64,000 nt of DNA. Origin: Ectothiorhodospiraceae bacterium WFHF3C12. GTDB lineage: Bacteria > Pseudomonadota > Gammaproteobacteria > Nitrococcales > Nitrococcaceae. Numbering within the stretch: the stretch's first letter is position 1; each line of letters starts with the position of its first letter. A model generated the notes under the pieces. The model had not been told where the DNA came from and did no database searches. It saw only the letters and a list, made by a program, of their open reading frames with translations. The translations under genes and the position numbers were made by a program. The stretch spans positions 1 to 64,000 of the forward strand of contig JACDUA010000005.1 of NCBI GenBank assembly GCA_013519935.1, written 5' to 3'. Positions 28,887 to 37,993 of the stretch are shown in pieces.

Positions 28887-28952
28887 GTGGGAGCGGCGTC
28901 CTCGCCGCGATATCGCCCCGGCTGGCCTTCGCCGCGAGGACGCGCCTCCCAC
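28887..28952. repeat. Inverted pair of REP-like elements, family B
   Basis: A 24-base element beginning GTGGGAGCGGCGTCCTCG (28887-28910) is followed 18 bases later by its reverse complement with three mismatches (28929-28952). Together they form a large potential cruciform or BIME-like unit. Confidence 0.75.
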
Positions 28953-28964
28953 AGCCAGCTGTTG

Positions 28965-28987
28965 GTCGGATGGGCTTGCCATCCGAC
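28965..28987 (+). repeat. Solo family A hairpin
   Basis: A further exact GTCGGATGG-GCTTG-CCATCCGAC hairpin, without the second hairpin of the composite element. Confidence 0.65.
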
Positions 28988-29102
28988 ACCGCCGCGCCGG
29001 CGCACGCCGCCAAGGACGTCTCCGGGGCGTCCGGTTTCCCGTGCGGGACGACCGTGTTTATCCCTCGCTGAAAGCGCATTTCCTTGCCAGACCGGGCGCC
29101 GC

Positions 29103-30227
29103 TCACCGCGCCGGCGAGATTCGCACCAGGGGCGCGTCGTCGGAGTCCACCAGCACGTAAATGTGGCCTTCCGGTCCCTGGTCCACGGCACGGATGCGCC
29201 AGCCCTGCTCTTCCAGCAGCTTTTCCTCTTCCACCACGGTTTCGCCGTCGAGGACCAATCGGGACAGATGCGCGTGAGCCAGAGCGCCAACGAAGATGTT
29301 GCCCCGCCACTGCGGGAAGGCGTCGCCGTCGTAATAGAGCATGCCGGAGGGCGCGATGGACGGCGTCCAGTGGTGGATGGGCGGCTCGATGCCCTCCATG
29401 GTGCCCGGACCGATGTAGCCGCCGCCGTACTCCTCGCCGTAGGTGGTCAGCGGCCAGCCATAGTTGGCGCCGGGCTTGACGATGTTCACCTCGTCACCGC
29501 CCTGGGGGCCGTGTTCGTTGACCCACAACTGCCCGGTGGGCGGATGAAAGATCGCGCCCTGCGGGTTGCGATGCCCGTAGCTGTAGATGCCGGGATGCGC
29601 GCCCTGCCGGGACAGGAAGGGGTTGTCCTCGGGCACCCGGCCGTCGTCGTGCAGCCGGATGATCTTGCCGTGGTGCGATTCCAGTCGTTGGGCATTGTCC
29701 CGGGCGCCGCGTTCGCCGGAGGTGATGAACAGGTAGCCCTGATCGTCGAAGATCAGCCGGGAGCCGAAATGCTTCGCCCGGTCCGTCGGCGGTGTCGCCC
29801 GGAAGATGACCTCGAAGCTCTCCAGCCGGTCGTCCCGCAGGACGCCGCGGCCGACCGCCGTCAGGCTGCCGTCATTGCCGGGCTCGGAATAGCTGAGGTA
29901 GACCCGGCCGTTGTCGGCGAACCGCGGATGCAGCGCCACGTCCAGCATCCCGCCCTGGCCGCGGGCCGCCACCGCCGGTACACCCTGAATGACCGTGCGC
30001 TGCCCGGTCGCCATGTTCACGCGGCTGAGACGGCCGGGCCGCTCGGTTACCAGGGCATCACCGTCCGGCAGGAAGGCTAGCCCCCAGGGGTGCTCCAGGC
30101 CTTCGGTCACCGTCGTGAGCTGGACACTCTCTGCCGTGGTGGTTTGCGTTGACGCCCCGTCGCCGGCACAGGCAGGCAGGCCGACCATTAAAACTGCGCC
30201 CGTCAGAACGGCCGAAAATGCCCTCAT
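29103..30227 (-). CDS. yliI: PQQ-dependent aldose sugar dehydrogenase (YliI-like)
   Basis: A 374-residue secreted beta-propeller dehydrogenase of the soluble glucose/sorbosone dehydrogenase family. A signal peptide with a lipobox-like GLPAC near residue 20 precedes the propeller. Conserved segments are HPWGLAFLPDG, GGMLDVALHPRF, HFGSRLIFDDQGYLFIT, YGHRNPQG (active-site His region) and ANYGWP. It should oxidise aldoses in the periplasm with PQQ as cofactor. ATG 30227 follows GAGGAGG. PQQ synthesis genes are not in the window. Confidence 0.9.
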   Translation of the reverse strand: MRAFSAVLTGAVLMVGLPACAGDGASTQTTTAESVQLTTVTEGLEHPWGLAFLPDGDALVTERPGRLSRVNMATGQRTVIQGVPAVAARGQGGMLDVALHPRFADNGRVYLSYSEPGNDGSLTAVGRGVLRDDRLESFEVIFRATPPTDRAKHFGSRLIFDDQGYLFITSGERGARDNAQRLESHHGKIIRLHDDGRVPEDNPFLSRQGAHPGIYSYGHRNPQGAIFHPPTGQLWVNEHGPQGGDEVNIVKPGANYGWPLTTYGEEYGGGYIGPGTMEGIEPPIHHWTPSIAPSGMLYYDGDAFPQWRGNIFVGALAHAHLSRLVLDGETVVEEEKLLEEQGWRIRAVDQGPEGHIYVLVDSDDAPLVRISPAR

Positions 30228-30427
30228 TGCCACCTCCTCAGTTTATGCCCCACCCGCCCAGGCGGCGCGGAATGGCCGCCGCCGCGGGGCGGCGGATTGG
30301 AGATCCGTCGCCGGCTGATGCGCAACGCCGTCCTTACCGACTATTATGGGCGGTTATCGGCGGTTTCCAGTCCCCGTGGCCTGGGAGAGGCGCGCTGGAC
30401 CATGGCCGGCAACTGGTATGCTGCGGG

Positions 30428-32656
30428 ATGGCGACAACAACAAGTGCGATGGAAGAGCCGCTCTACTTTACGATCACCCACGCCGAGTCATGGGCCATGG
30501 AGACCACGGTCCGCAACCGCTTGCTGGCCCTGGCGGGCGTGCGGGAAGTGCGCGTCCGGCTGGGTGACGGACGCGTTACCGTGCTTGGTGAAGGGCTGGA
30601 CTCGGCGCGAGTGATCGCGGCGGCGCGCCAGGCCGGATGCGAGCTGACGCGTGATCCCCCGGGTGATCCCGTCCAGGTGGGCGCGGCCTGGCCGAGCCTG
30701 AATCGGCAGGCCGGCGGCGGGCCGCTCGGCGGGGCCGGGCTGGCCTGTCTCGCGGGCCTGATTCTGGCGGTCGCCGAGAGCTTCAATGTCCTGCCGGCCA
30801 TGTCCGGGGCGGGTGCCGAGGCGTTCTGGCTGGCGGTTTCAGGGGCGGTGCTGCTGATCGGGGCCGCCCTGGTGCGCGCCTGTCTGGCCGGTGCCGGGAG
30901 CTATCCGGGAACGGCGGTCCTGTCCGCGGCGGCCGTGCTGTGTTGCGGCGCGCTGCTGAACTGGGCACAGACCCTGGTTGGCTGTCTCTATCTTTCCGCC
31001 GGCTGCGGGCCGTCCTATGGCTACCTGGACAGCGCGCTGGTGGGGGTGGGGGCCGCCGGCCTGATCGTGGCAATGGGGCGAAACAGCTGGGCCCGCGTCA
31101 ACACGCCGTTGCTCGAACAGATGCCGCAACCGCCCAAGACCGTGCGCGTGCTGCGCGACGGGCTGGCCCAGTCACTGGATCTGGACCGCCTGCGGGTGGG
31201 CGAAATGGTCCACGCCGTCATGGGTGATGCCATCGCGGCGGACGGTATCCTGACGCGCGGTTACGGCACGGTGGACGAGGTCGCCATAACCGGCCGGGGT
31301 GAGGGTCAGACCAAGCGCGAGGGCGACGAGGTGCTCGCCGGCAGCCGTGTCCGCGATGGGGACTTCGTGTACTGCGTCAATCGCACCGGCAGCCGCACGG
31401 TGCTGGCCGCGCTGGTCAATGCCGCCGCTGCGCGGATGAGCGGGCGCGCGCGGGCTGCAAGCATGGCCCGGCTCATCGGGCTGTGCGCCGCCCTCGCCGC
31501 GTGCTCTGCCGTGGTCTGGCAGGCACTTCGCGCGGCGGAAGCGGGCGCGACGCTGCAAGTGGCCATAACCGTGTTCATGGTGGCCGCGCCCATGGGATTC
31601 CTCTGGGGGCGGGCCCGCGTGCTGTCCGGCGTTACGTCCCGCCTGGTCCAGGCGGGCGTGGTGGCCCGCTCCCACGAAGCCCTCTCCAGGGCGGCGCGAT
31701 TGCGCGCCGTGTTCTTCGATCAGGGGCTTAGCCTGACGGTGGGCGAGCCCCAGGTCATGGGCGTGGAGCCGGCGACTGGCGTGCGCGTTCGGGATCTGTT
31801 CACGCTCGCCGCCAGCGTCGAGGCTGACAGCCGTCATCCCCTGGCGGAGGCGGTCATCAGCGCCGCTCTGGAACGCGATCTGCCCATACTGCCGACCACG
31901 GACTTCGAATCCTGGCCCCAGGAGGGGGTGGCCGCGGTTATTGACGGGCGTCGCGTGCTGGTGGGCAACACCCGCCTGATGCATCGCTTCGCGGTGCCGC
32001 CGTCGCTGGAACAGCGGTGCGAAGAAATGGCGGACGATGGCCGGGCGGTAATCCATGTGGCCGTGGACGGCCGTCATATCGGCCTGTTGGCGGTTGAGGA
32101 TGCCCCGGCCACCGGGGCCGCGGAGACCATTGCGGGCCTGGCGGCGCGGGATATTGAACCGGTCATGCTCACCGGGGCCTCTCGGCGATCGGCCGTGGGC
32201 TTTGCCCGATCTCTCGGCATCGAGAACGTCCGCGCGGAACTCTCCCCGCAACGCAAGGCCGAGATCGCCACGACGGACAATGGGGGCGCGGCGGCCACCG
32301 TGGTCCGCGCCGGTGTTGTCGACCCGCCGCCGGGGGCGGATCTCTCTATAGTGGTCCGAGGACCGGGGGAGGGCGTGCCGGGCGATGGCGACGTGGTGCT
32401 GTTCAGCGGCCTGACGGGGCTGTTGCGGCTTATCGACGAGGCGCGGGAGGCGCGGGCCGTAATGGGCCGGATGCGGTGGATGTGCCTGCTGTATCTCCTG
32501 GTGGTCGTGCCCATGGCCGCCGGCGCATCCGTGGTCCTGTTCGACTGGTTGATACCGTCGATTCTCGCCCCCATCGCAGCGGCGGTAGCGGTAATCGTGC
32601 TCGACTCCATGGCGGCGAACAGCGTGGCCTCGCGGTGGTCTATGGAAGGGGAATAG
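30428..32656 (+). CDS. P1B-type ATPase homologue lacking catalytic motifs (pseudoenzyme)
   Basis: A 742-residue protein that aligns end to end with heavy-metal P1B ATPases: N-terminal ferredoxin-like domain, membrane helices, actuator, nucleotide and phosphorylation domains, and final helix pair. The key motifs have decayed. The N-terminal CxxC is absent; TGES reads TGRGEG (288-293) and membrane CPC reads APMGF (387-391). DKTGTLT reads DQGLSLT (431-437), TGD reads TGAS (582-585) and GDGxNDxP reads RAGVVDPP (627-634). Only the phosphorylated Asp431 and His470-Pro471 remain. The frame is open throughout, so it is unlikely to be a recent pseudogene. It probably cannot pump metal; a structural or regulatory role is inference. 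Confidence 0.85.
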   Translation: MATTTSAMEEPLYFTITHAESWAMETTVRNRLLALAGVREVRVRLGDGRVTVLGEGLDSARVIAAARQAGCELTRDPPGDPVQVGAAWPSLNRQAGGGPLGGAGLACLAGLILAVAESFNVLPAMSGAGAEAFWLAVSGAVLLIGAALVRACLAGAGSYPGTAVLSAAAVLCCGALLNWAQTLVGCLYLSAGCGPSYGYLDSALVGVGAAGLIVAMGRNSWARVNTPLLEQMPQPPKTVRVLRDGLAQSLDLDRLRVGEMVHAVMGDAIAADGILTRGYGTVDEVAITGRGEGQTKREGDEVLAGSRVRDGDFVYCVNRTGSRTVLAALVNAAAARMSGRARAASMARLIGLCAALAACSAVVWQALRAAEAGATLQVAITVFMVAAPMGFLWGRARVLSGVTSRLVQAGVVARSHEALSRAARLRAVFFDQGLSLTVGEPQVMGVEPATGVRVRDLFTLAASVEADSRHPLAEAVISAALERDLPILPTTDFESWPQEGVAAVIDGRRVLVGNTRLMHRFAVPPSLEQRCEEMADDGRAVIHVAVDGRHIGLLAVEDAPATGAAETIAGLAARDIEPVMLTGASRRSAVGFARSLGIENVRAELSPQRKAEIATTDNGGAAATVVRAGVVDPPPGADLSIVVRGPGEGVPGDGDVVLFSGLTGLLRLIDEAREARAVMGRMRWMCLLYLLVVVPMAAGASVVLFDWLIPSILAPIAAAVAVIVLDSMAANSVASRWSMEGE

Positions 32657-32730
32657 GCGCGGGCGGGGTGGGCGGCGTTCCAACGATCGACCCCTGTGGC
32701 CCGCGGCGTTCCCGATGCGGAGGTCAATGA

Positions 32731-33582
32731 ATGAATTCCATGTGGAAATCCCTGCGTGTTCCGGGCATTGCCATTGCGCTTTTCGCGATGGTGGCCGGCT
32801 GCACCACCTCGCCGACCGGGCGTCAGCAGCTGCAGCTTTTCCCGGAGAAACAGATGGCTCAGATGGGCTCGGAGGCCTATGAGAACATCAAGAAGGAAAC
32901 CCCGGTCTCGGAGGATCCGGCGGTAAACGGCTACGTATCCTGCGTCGCCGACGCCATAATTCGCGTGCTCCCCGAGGGACGGGAGGTGCCGCCGAGCTGG
33001 GAGGTCACCGTATTCCGCAGCGATCAGGTCAACGCCTTTGCGCTACCCGGTGGCAAGATCGGCGTCTACACCGGGCTGTTGCGCGTGGCTGAGAATCAGC
33101 ACCAGTTGGCCGCCATAGTGGGCCATGAGATCGGGCACGTGCTGGCGAATCATTCCAACGCCCGGTTATCGGCAAACTACGCCACGATGGCGGGGTTGAC
33201 GGTGATCAGCGTCCTCGCCGGGGCCAGCGGCGCCGTAGATGACCAGCGAACGATGATGGCGCTGCTCGGGCTGGGTGCCCAGGTCGGGGTTCTGTTGCCG
33301 TTCAGCCGCTCTCACGAGAGCGAGGCCGACGAAATCGGCCTGGAGCTAATGGCGGAGGCGGGATTTAGCCCCGCCGAGAGCGTCGAGTTATGGAAGCGCA
33401 TGGCCGAAGCCAGCGACGGTCAGCCGCCGGAGTTCCTGTCCACCCATCCGTCCCACGGCACCCGCATCCGCGATCTGCAGGACCAGGTGCCGAGGGCGCA
33501 GCGGCTCTACGACGCCTCGCCGTATCGTCCCGACTGCCGGGAGGTGATTCCGGAGGCCGTGAACGCCGAAGACGCGGGTTGA
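32731..33582 (+). CDS. loiP: M48 family metalloprotease lipoprotein (LoiP-like)
   Basis: A 283-residue zinc protease. A signal peptide ends at lipobox VAGC, so it is anchored as a lipoprotein. The zinc motif HEIGH is at residues 132-136, and the third ligand Glu lies in ESEADEIGLELM. NAFALPGGKIGVYTGLL is the usual M48B segment. Such proteases act in envelope protein quality control. GGAGG lies upstream of ATG 32731. It is convergent with pcl. Confidence 0.92.
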   Translation: MNSMWKSLRVPGIAIALFAMVAGCTTSPTGRQQLQLFPEKQMAQMGSEAYENIKKETPVSEDPAVNGYVSCVADAIIRVLPEGREVPPSWEVTVFRSDQVNAFALPGGKIGVYTGLLRVAENQHQLAAIVGHEIGHVLANHSNARLSANYATMAGLTVISVLAGASGAVDDQRTMMALLGLGAQVGVLLPFSRSHESEADEIGLELMAEAGFSPAESVELWKRMAEASDGQPPEFLSTHPSHGTRIRDLQDQVPRAQRLYDASPYRPDCREVIPEAVNAEDAG

Positions 33583-34794
33583 TTACCAGTCCTGGAGCTT
33601 GCCCATGGCGTTGCGCGGCAGGGCAGGCCCCAGCGTGAAGGAGACCGGGCGCTCGGCGGGCCGGAACTGGCGTTCGCACCACTGACGCAGCTCAGCGGGG
33701 AGCGTCATCGGGTCCGCGGTGTCCCGGGGAACGACAAAGGCCTTGAGCCGCGCGTCGGACCCCCCGGGTCCGGTCCGGACGTGGCAATCGTTCACGTCGG
33801 GATGCGCGCACAGGCGCCGGGCCACGTCCGCGGGGTAGACATTGGTGCCGCCGATCTGCACGGCGCCGTCACGCCGGCCCGCGGGGCGGAAGTGGTGTTC
33901 GTCCGTCCATTCCAGGGTGTCGTCGGGCCCTTCGTGGGTCTGCCACTGGCCGTCGGGGCGACGCCGTTGCAACCTGCCGTCCCGACCGCGCCGCCAGTGG
34001 TCCATCAGCCGGAATTCGCCGCCGGAGGTGGCCCGTATCCCCAGGCCCGCCGTTTCGGATGAGCCAAAGACCTCGATCAGTGAGCCGGCGTCGTTGCCCG
34101 CGACGGCTTCTGCCACCGACGCGGGCAGCGGCGCCGTGGAGCTGGTACCGACCGCACTGACGGGCAGCCGCCGGCCGAGACTCACCAGGTACTGCCAGAA
34201 GGTGGGGAAGCCCACCACCAGATCACCTTCCTTGATGCGGTCCGGCCGCCACTGATCCACGCCGGCGGCGTGCACTACCGGGACATCCGCTGCGGCCGGC
34301 AGCAGTACGCCGAAAATGAAACCATAGATGTGATGGGCGGGGGCCACTGTGTAGATACGCTCGAATGGCGGCAGGTTGCCCGCCAGCCAGCGTGCCTCCT
34401 GCCAGAGCGTACCCATTTCGTGGCGGCACGCGCGCGGCTCGCCGGTCGAGCCGGAGGTGGAGAACCGAACTGCCGCGTCCGGCCGCGAAAGCGCGTGCGC
34501 CGCAAGCGCCGCCCATTCCCCCAGCGACCGGCGCCGCAGCAGGTAGTCGTCGATGCCCTCGTCGGCCAGCGCGAACTGGCCACCCACGGCGCTTGCCAGG
34601 CGCAGTAGTGCCAGGGAGTCCGCGGGCAGGCCGGCGCCACCGATTCGAACTCCGGCTTCAAGCGTGCCGAACGTCGGGGCTTCGCGGTCCTCGCCGTGGA
34701 TCGCGGTCCACTCGGACAGAGTGGCCGATGCCACCGCCGGCAGGACGCCGGCGGCGGACAGTGATGGCAGGGATTCACCCACGGTGACGGCCAT
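33583..34794 (-). CDS. pcl: p-Coumarate:CoA ligase for the PYP chromophore
   Basis: A 403-residue AMP-forming ligase, much shorter than plant 4-coumarate ligases but near the size I recall for the PYP-associated enzyme. The P-loop TSGSTGEPR is at 113-121, EVFGSSETAG in the middle binds the adenylate, and the C-terminal catalytic Lys399 lies in NAMGKL. It starts 4 bases after the pyp stop, with GAGG as a weak ribosome binding site inside pyp. Its product, p-coumaroyl-CoA, would be loaded onto Cys69 of PYP. Identification rests on this context as well as on the motifs. No tyrosine ammonia-lyase gene is in the window. Confidence 0.88.
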   Translation of the reverse strand: MAVTVGESLPSLSAAGVLPAVASATLSEWTAIHGEDREAPTFGTLEAGVRIGGAGLPADSLALLRLASAVGGQFALADEGIDDYLLRRRSLGEWAALAAHALSRPDAAVRFSTSGSTGEPRACRHEMGTLWQEARWLAGNLPPFERIYTVAPAHHIYGFIFGVLLPAAADVPVVHAAGVDQWRPDRIKEGDLVVGFPTFWQYLVSLGRRLPVSAVGTSSTAPLPASVAEAVAGNDAGSLIEVFGSSETAGLGIRATSGGEFRLMDHWRRGRDGRLQRRRPDGQWQTHEGPDDTLEWTDEHHFRPAGRRDGAVQIGGTNVYPADVARRLCAHPDVNDCHVRTGPGGSDARLKAFVVPRDTADPMTLPAELRQWCERQFRPAERPVSFTLGPALPRNAMGKLQDW

Positions 34795-34798
34795 GGCC

Positions 34799-35179
34799 TC
34801 AGAGCCGCTTGACGAAGACCCAGTAGCTGTCCCCGTTCAGGGACTGCTTCATGTGGACCTTCACCTTCGTGGGCTGCATCTTGTAGTCGAAGGTGTATTC
34901 GAACATGGTGTTGAGGTTGCCGTTGGCCACGCCATCCCGGAAGCGGCCGGCGAACTCGGGGCTGTTCGTGCAGGGCGCGACCTCGCGGAAGAAGTTCCTG
35001 CCAATCACCTGATCCGGCGAACGGCCGGTGATCTCGCCCTCGGCGGCGTTGTACTTGAGCACCCTGCCGTTGGCGTCCAGCTCTATGGCGCCGAAGGCGA
35101 GCTGGTCGAGCTCGTTGTCCTTCATTTTCGCCAGCGTGTTCTGAATGTCGTCCTGTCCAAACGAGACTAGATCCATCAT
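34799..35179 (-). CDS. pyp: Photoactive yellow protein
   Basis: A PAS-fold blue-light receptor. Counted from the second of two adjacent ATGs (35176), it is 125 residues, exactly like the Halorhodospira halophila protein, and every chromophore-pocket residue keeps its number: Tyr42, Glu46, Thr50, Arg52 and Cys69 ([10 protein letters not shown]), which carries the p-coumaroyl thioester. The stretch [15 protein letters not shown] is nearly identical to the model protein. ATG 35179 has AGGGG 8 bases upstream and may be the true start. In halophiles PYP is linked to blue-light photoresponses; the local signalling partner is unknown. Confidence 0.97.
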   Translation of the reverse strand: MMDLVSFGQDDIQNTLAKMKDNELDQLAFGAIELDANGRVLKYNAAEGEITGRSPDQVIGRNFFREVAPCTNSPEFAGRFRDGVANGNLNTMFEYTFDYKMQPTKVKVHMKQSLNGDSYWVFVKRL

Positions 35180-35235
35180 GGTTTGCACCCCTATCTGTGG
35201 TCGTAAGTACCGGATGGGCCTCCGTGCTCCGCCCG

Positions 35236-35280
35236 GGCAGGGTGCAAGATATTGGGTATACAAACCCTATACAAAGGTTG
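35236..35280 (-). promoter_or_regulatory. Candidate pyp promoter with TATACAAA direct repeats
   Basis: Upstream of pyp is an AT-rich patch. On the minus strand TTGTAT, a 17-base spacer and TATCTT form a weak sigma70-like promoter. Two direct repeats TATACAAA (35257-35264 and 35268-35275 on the plus strand) are 11 bases apart, one helical turn, and could bind a regulator. Both assignments are by eye. Confidence 0.4.
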
Positions 35281-35315
35281 TGCCCCATCCGTGTGATGTA
35301 ATTCTCAAAAAAGCC

Positions 35316-36173
35316 TCAGTCGAAGACGACGGTGCGGTTGCCATAGCTCAGGACCTTGCGCTGCAGGTGGTACCAGACGGCCCGCGCGAGAACGACGCGC
35401 TCCAGATCGCGGCCCTTGCGGATCAAGGCTTCCACCGGGTCGCGGTGGGTAATGGGCGTGACGTCCTGGGCGATGATGGGGCCGGCATCCAGCTCCTCGG
35501 TGACGTAGTGGCTGGTCGCGCCGATGATCTTGACGCCGCGGGCGTGGGCGGAGTGGTAGGGCCGCGCTCCGGGGAATGCGGGCAGGAAGGAATGGTGGAT
35601 GTTGATGATGCGCCCGGGCATCGCGTCGATGAGCACCGGCGAGAGCACCTGCATGTAGCGCGCCAGCACCACGAAGTCGATGCGATGGGACTGCAGCAGC
35701 TCCAGCTCCCGCTGTTCCTGGGCCCGCTTGTTCTCCGGGGTGATCTCGAAGACCCGGAATTCGATGCCGAACTGCTCTGCCACCGGGCGCAGCGACTCGT
35801 GATTGCTCAGGATCAGGGGGATGTCCACGTGCCATTCGCCTGATTGCCAGCGGGCCAGAAGGTCAGTCAGGCAATGGGGCAGCTGCGAGACGAATATCGC
35901 CATCCGCGGCCGTTCATCGGAGAAGTGGAGCTGCCATCGCATGGCGTAGCGCTCCGCGATGGCCTCGCTGAAATGCCGTTCGATGGCGTCCGAGGGAATT
36001 CGAAACTGCTCCAGACTCCATTCCACGCGCATGAAGAAGACGCCGCCCTCATTGTCCACGTGCTGGTCCAGGTCGACGATGTTGCCGCCGTTGTTGGCTA
36101 TGAAATTGGAGATCGCGGCCACGAGGCCCGGCTGGTCCGGACAGTGAATCAGGAGTATGGCGGTGCGCGGCAT
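35316..36173 (-). CDS. purU: Formyltetrahydrofolate deformylase
   Basis: A 285-residue PurU that hydrolyses 10-formyl-THF to formate and THF, balancing one-carbon units. The N-terminal ACT domain (about 5-80; HCPDQPGLVAAISNFI) is the regulatory part. The C-terminal formyltransferase-like domain has the catalytic Asn-His-Asp signature in INIHHSFLPAFPGA and ATSHYVTEELDAGPII. ATG 36173 with GAGGAG upstream. It lies upstream of pyp on the same strand, with about 135 bases between. No functional link to PYP is implied. Confidence 0.96.
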   Translation of the reverse strand: MPRTAILLIHCPDQPGLVAAISNFIANNGGNIVDLDQHVDNEGGVFFMRVEWSLEQFRIPSDAIERHFSEAIAERYAMRWQLHFSDERPRMAIFVSQLPHCLTDLLARWQSGEWHVDIPLILSNHESLRPVAEQFGIEFRVFEITPENKRAQEQRELELLQSHRIDFVVLARYMQVLSPVLIDAMPGRIINIHHSFLPAFPGARPYHSAHARGVKIIGATSHYVTEELDAGPIIAQDVTPITHRDPVEALIRKGRDLERVVLARAVWYHLQRKVLSYGNRTVVFD

Positions 36174-36464
36174 GTTGGGCTCCTCGCTGCGGTTGCGCAT
36201 CGGCGTCGGCGACGCGCGGCCGCCCGGGCTTGCGGCATGCGCCGTATGCCGCATTCAGCGCGGAGGGTATCCTAACCCCGATCCGGGAAGCTATGGCAGG
36301 ATAAATGGGCACCTTCTGACCCGGCGGTCCCACCTGCGATGGTGGGGTGGTGCGTGGCACAATGCCGAGCCTGCCGGAGCAAGAATAAGGGCGGGTCTTC
36401 GGGCCCGGGCGAACGGACGTGCGCTACAGCCGCTTTCAGCATTGCCCGTCGAGGGGGTATTTGC

Positions 36465-37883
36465 GTGCCAAGTGATGGAAACGGGCTGGTTCAGGCCACG
36501 GGCTGGCGGTCCCGGTGGACGTATGCGCTGCTGGTGGCGGCCTGGCTGGCAATAGTCGGCCTGTCCGGCTGGCTGGCGTTGCAGTGGCACCACAGGGAGG
36601 CGGAGCGCGCGTTTTCCGCGCGTTTCCAGGAGTTGACCCGGGAGCTGGACGCCAGCCTCAACGTCAATGCCGCGGTCATGGAAGGCGCGGCTGCCCTGGT
36701 GGGGGCCCATCACCGCCTCAAGCGACCAGCGCTGCGACACCAGTTGCGGGAGTTGCTGCGGCGCTTTCCTCATGTGCAGGCGCTGCGGGTCTACGTGGCC
36801 AACCGCCGGGATGTGGGTCCCAGGCTGCTCGTACACGAATCGGTCCACGTCGAGGCCGCCAATCCGTGGGCGGAGCGAGCCGCGTCCCATCTCAACCTGC
36901 AGATGGCGGTCATCGAGGCCCTGGACGCCGGGGAGGCCACGGCTTCCGGTCCCATTCCGGGCCGTGACGGACGGCAAGGCTATGCACTGGTCCGGCGTGT
37001 CTACGGTGACGGCCTGCGCATGGCGGTGGTGCTGATTGTCGGACTGCCGTCCGTGGTCACCGAACATGAGTCGCCCGGCTGCCATTACCGTGTTCGGCTT
37101 CTTCACGAGAAGGCGCCCCCGGAGGGTGGCGAGCTGAGTCTCTATGAACGCCGGCCGGCCGGCGCCGGCGCGGATCTCGTCACGCTCGCCCTCCAGCGGC
37201 GCCATCGCTTTTCCGCGGCGGGCCAGCCATTCCGGCTCGAGGCCGATTGCCAGGTGGGCTGGGCGACCATGAACGGCGGGCTGATCGCCGGGCTTGGCGC
37301 TGGTGCCGGGGGCGGGCTGCTGCTGGTGTTCGCCGCCGGTTCGGCGCTGGAGCGGCGGAGACGGGACAAGGAACTGGCGCAGGAGCGGCTCTTCTACCTC
37401 GCCAATTTCGACACGGTTACGGGCCTGCCGAATCGCAACCTCCTGCTGGATCGCCTGGGCCAGGCCATCGCACGGGCCCATCGGTCGGAGCGGCCGCTGG
37501 TGTTGCTGTACATGGACATGGACGGCTTCAAGGCAGTGAACGACACCGCGGGTCACGACGCCGGCGACGACGTGCTGCGCCAGATCGCCCGCCGGCTCTC
37601 GGGGCTGGTGCGCGAGCAGGATACGGTGGGCCGGCTGAGCGGCGACGAGTTCGTGGTGCTGCTGGAGGACGTGGAGACCCCGGAGCCGGTGGAGACCGTC
37701 GTGCGCAAGATCCAGGACGCGATGGCGGCGCCCTTCCACTATGACGGGCTGACGTTCCTGCTAGGCGTGAGCGTGGGCACGGCGACCTATCCGGCCGACG
37801 GGACGACGGCTTCCGAGCTCCTGCAGACGGCGGACATGGCCATGTACGCCGCGAAGTACCCCGACACCCCATCGGCGCGTTGA
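36465..37883 (+). CDS. Membrane diguanylate cyclase (SGDEF variant)
   Basis: A 472-residue protein. One N-terminal membrane helix (about 17-38), a periplasmic sensor domain of about 230 residues resembling CHASE-type domains, a second helix (about 265-290), and a GGDEF domain. The signature is SGDEF at 392-396; the first Gly to Ser change is seen in active cyclases. The RxxD inhibition site (REQD) lies five residues earlier. GTG 36465 is chosen for GAGGGGG 7 bases upstream. The periplasmic ligand is unknown. Confidence 0.9.
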   Translation: MPSDGNGLVQATGWRSRWTYALLVAAWLAIVGLSGWLALQWHHREAERAFSARFQELTRELDASLNVNAAVMEGAAALVGAHHRLKRPALRHQLRELLRRFPHVQALRVYVANRRDVGPRLLVHESVHVEAANPWAERAASHLNLQMAVIEALDAGEATASGPIPGRDGRQGYALVRRVYGDGLRMAVVLIVGLPSVVTEHESPGCHYRVRLLHEKAPPEGGELSLYERRPAGAGADLVTLALQRRHRFSAAGQPFRLEADCQVGWATMNGGLIAGLGAGAGGGLLLVFAAGSALERRRRDKELAQERLFYLANFDTVTGLPNRNLLLDRLGQAIARAHRSERPLVLLYMDMDGFKAVNDTAGHDAGDDVLRQIARRLSGLVREQDTVGRLSGDEFVVLLEDVETPEPVETVVRKIQDAMAAPFHYDGLTFLLGVSVGTATYPADGTTASELLQTADMAMYAAKYPDTPSAR

Positions 37884-37993
37884 TCCGAGATCCCCCGAAT
37901 CGGTGCGCCCATGAACGCCCGGCTGACCGGATCGGCGCCACCGCGGCGTGGGCCTGCTGGCGGATGACCGATCGCTCCTGTCAGGGTGGCCTG

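Larger units (their letters stand above)
28276..29102. repeat. Gene-free block of REP-like and tandem repeats
   Basis: No coding gene is supported in these 827 bases. The block holds a tandem duplication of about 260 bases (28327-28597 and 28598-28855), three copies of a GTCGGATGG hairpin, and several copies of a 24-base GTGGGAG...CCGCGA element in both orientations. It separates the DUF5666 locus from the sugar dehydrogenase gene. Confidence 0.75.

Noticed and set aside
28276-29102. Possible CRISPR array in the repeat-rich gap
   Set aside because: Repeats are long, few and hairpin-forming, in both orientations, with no regular spacers and no cas genes.
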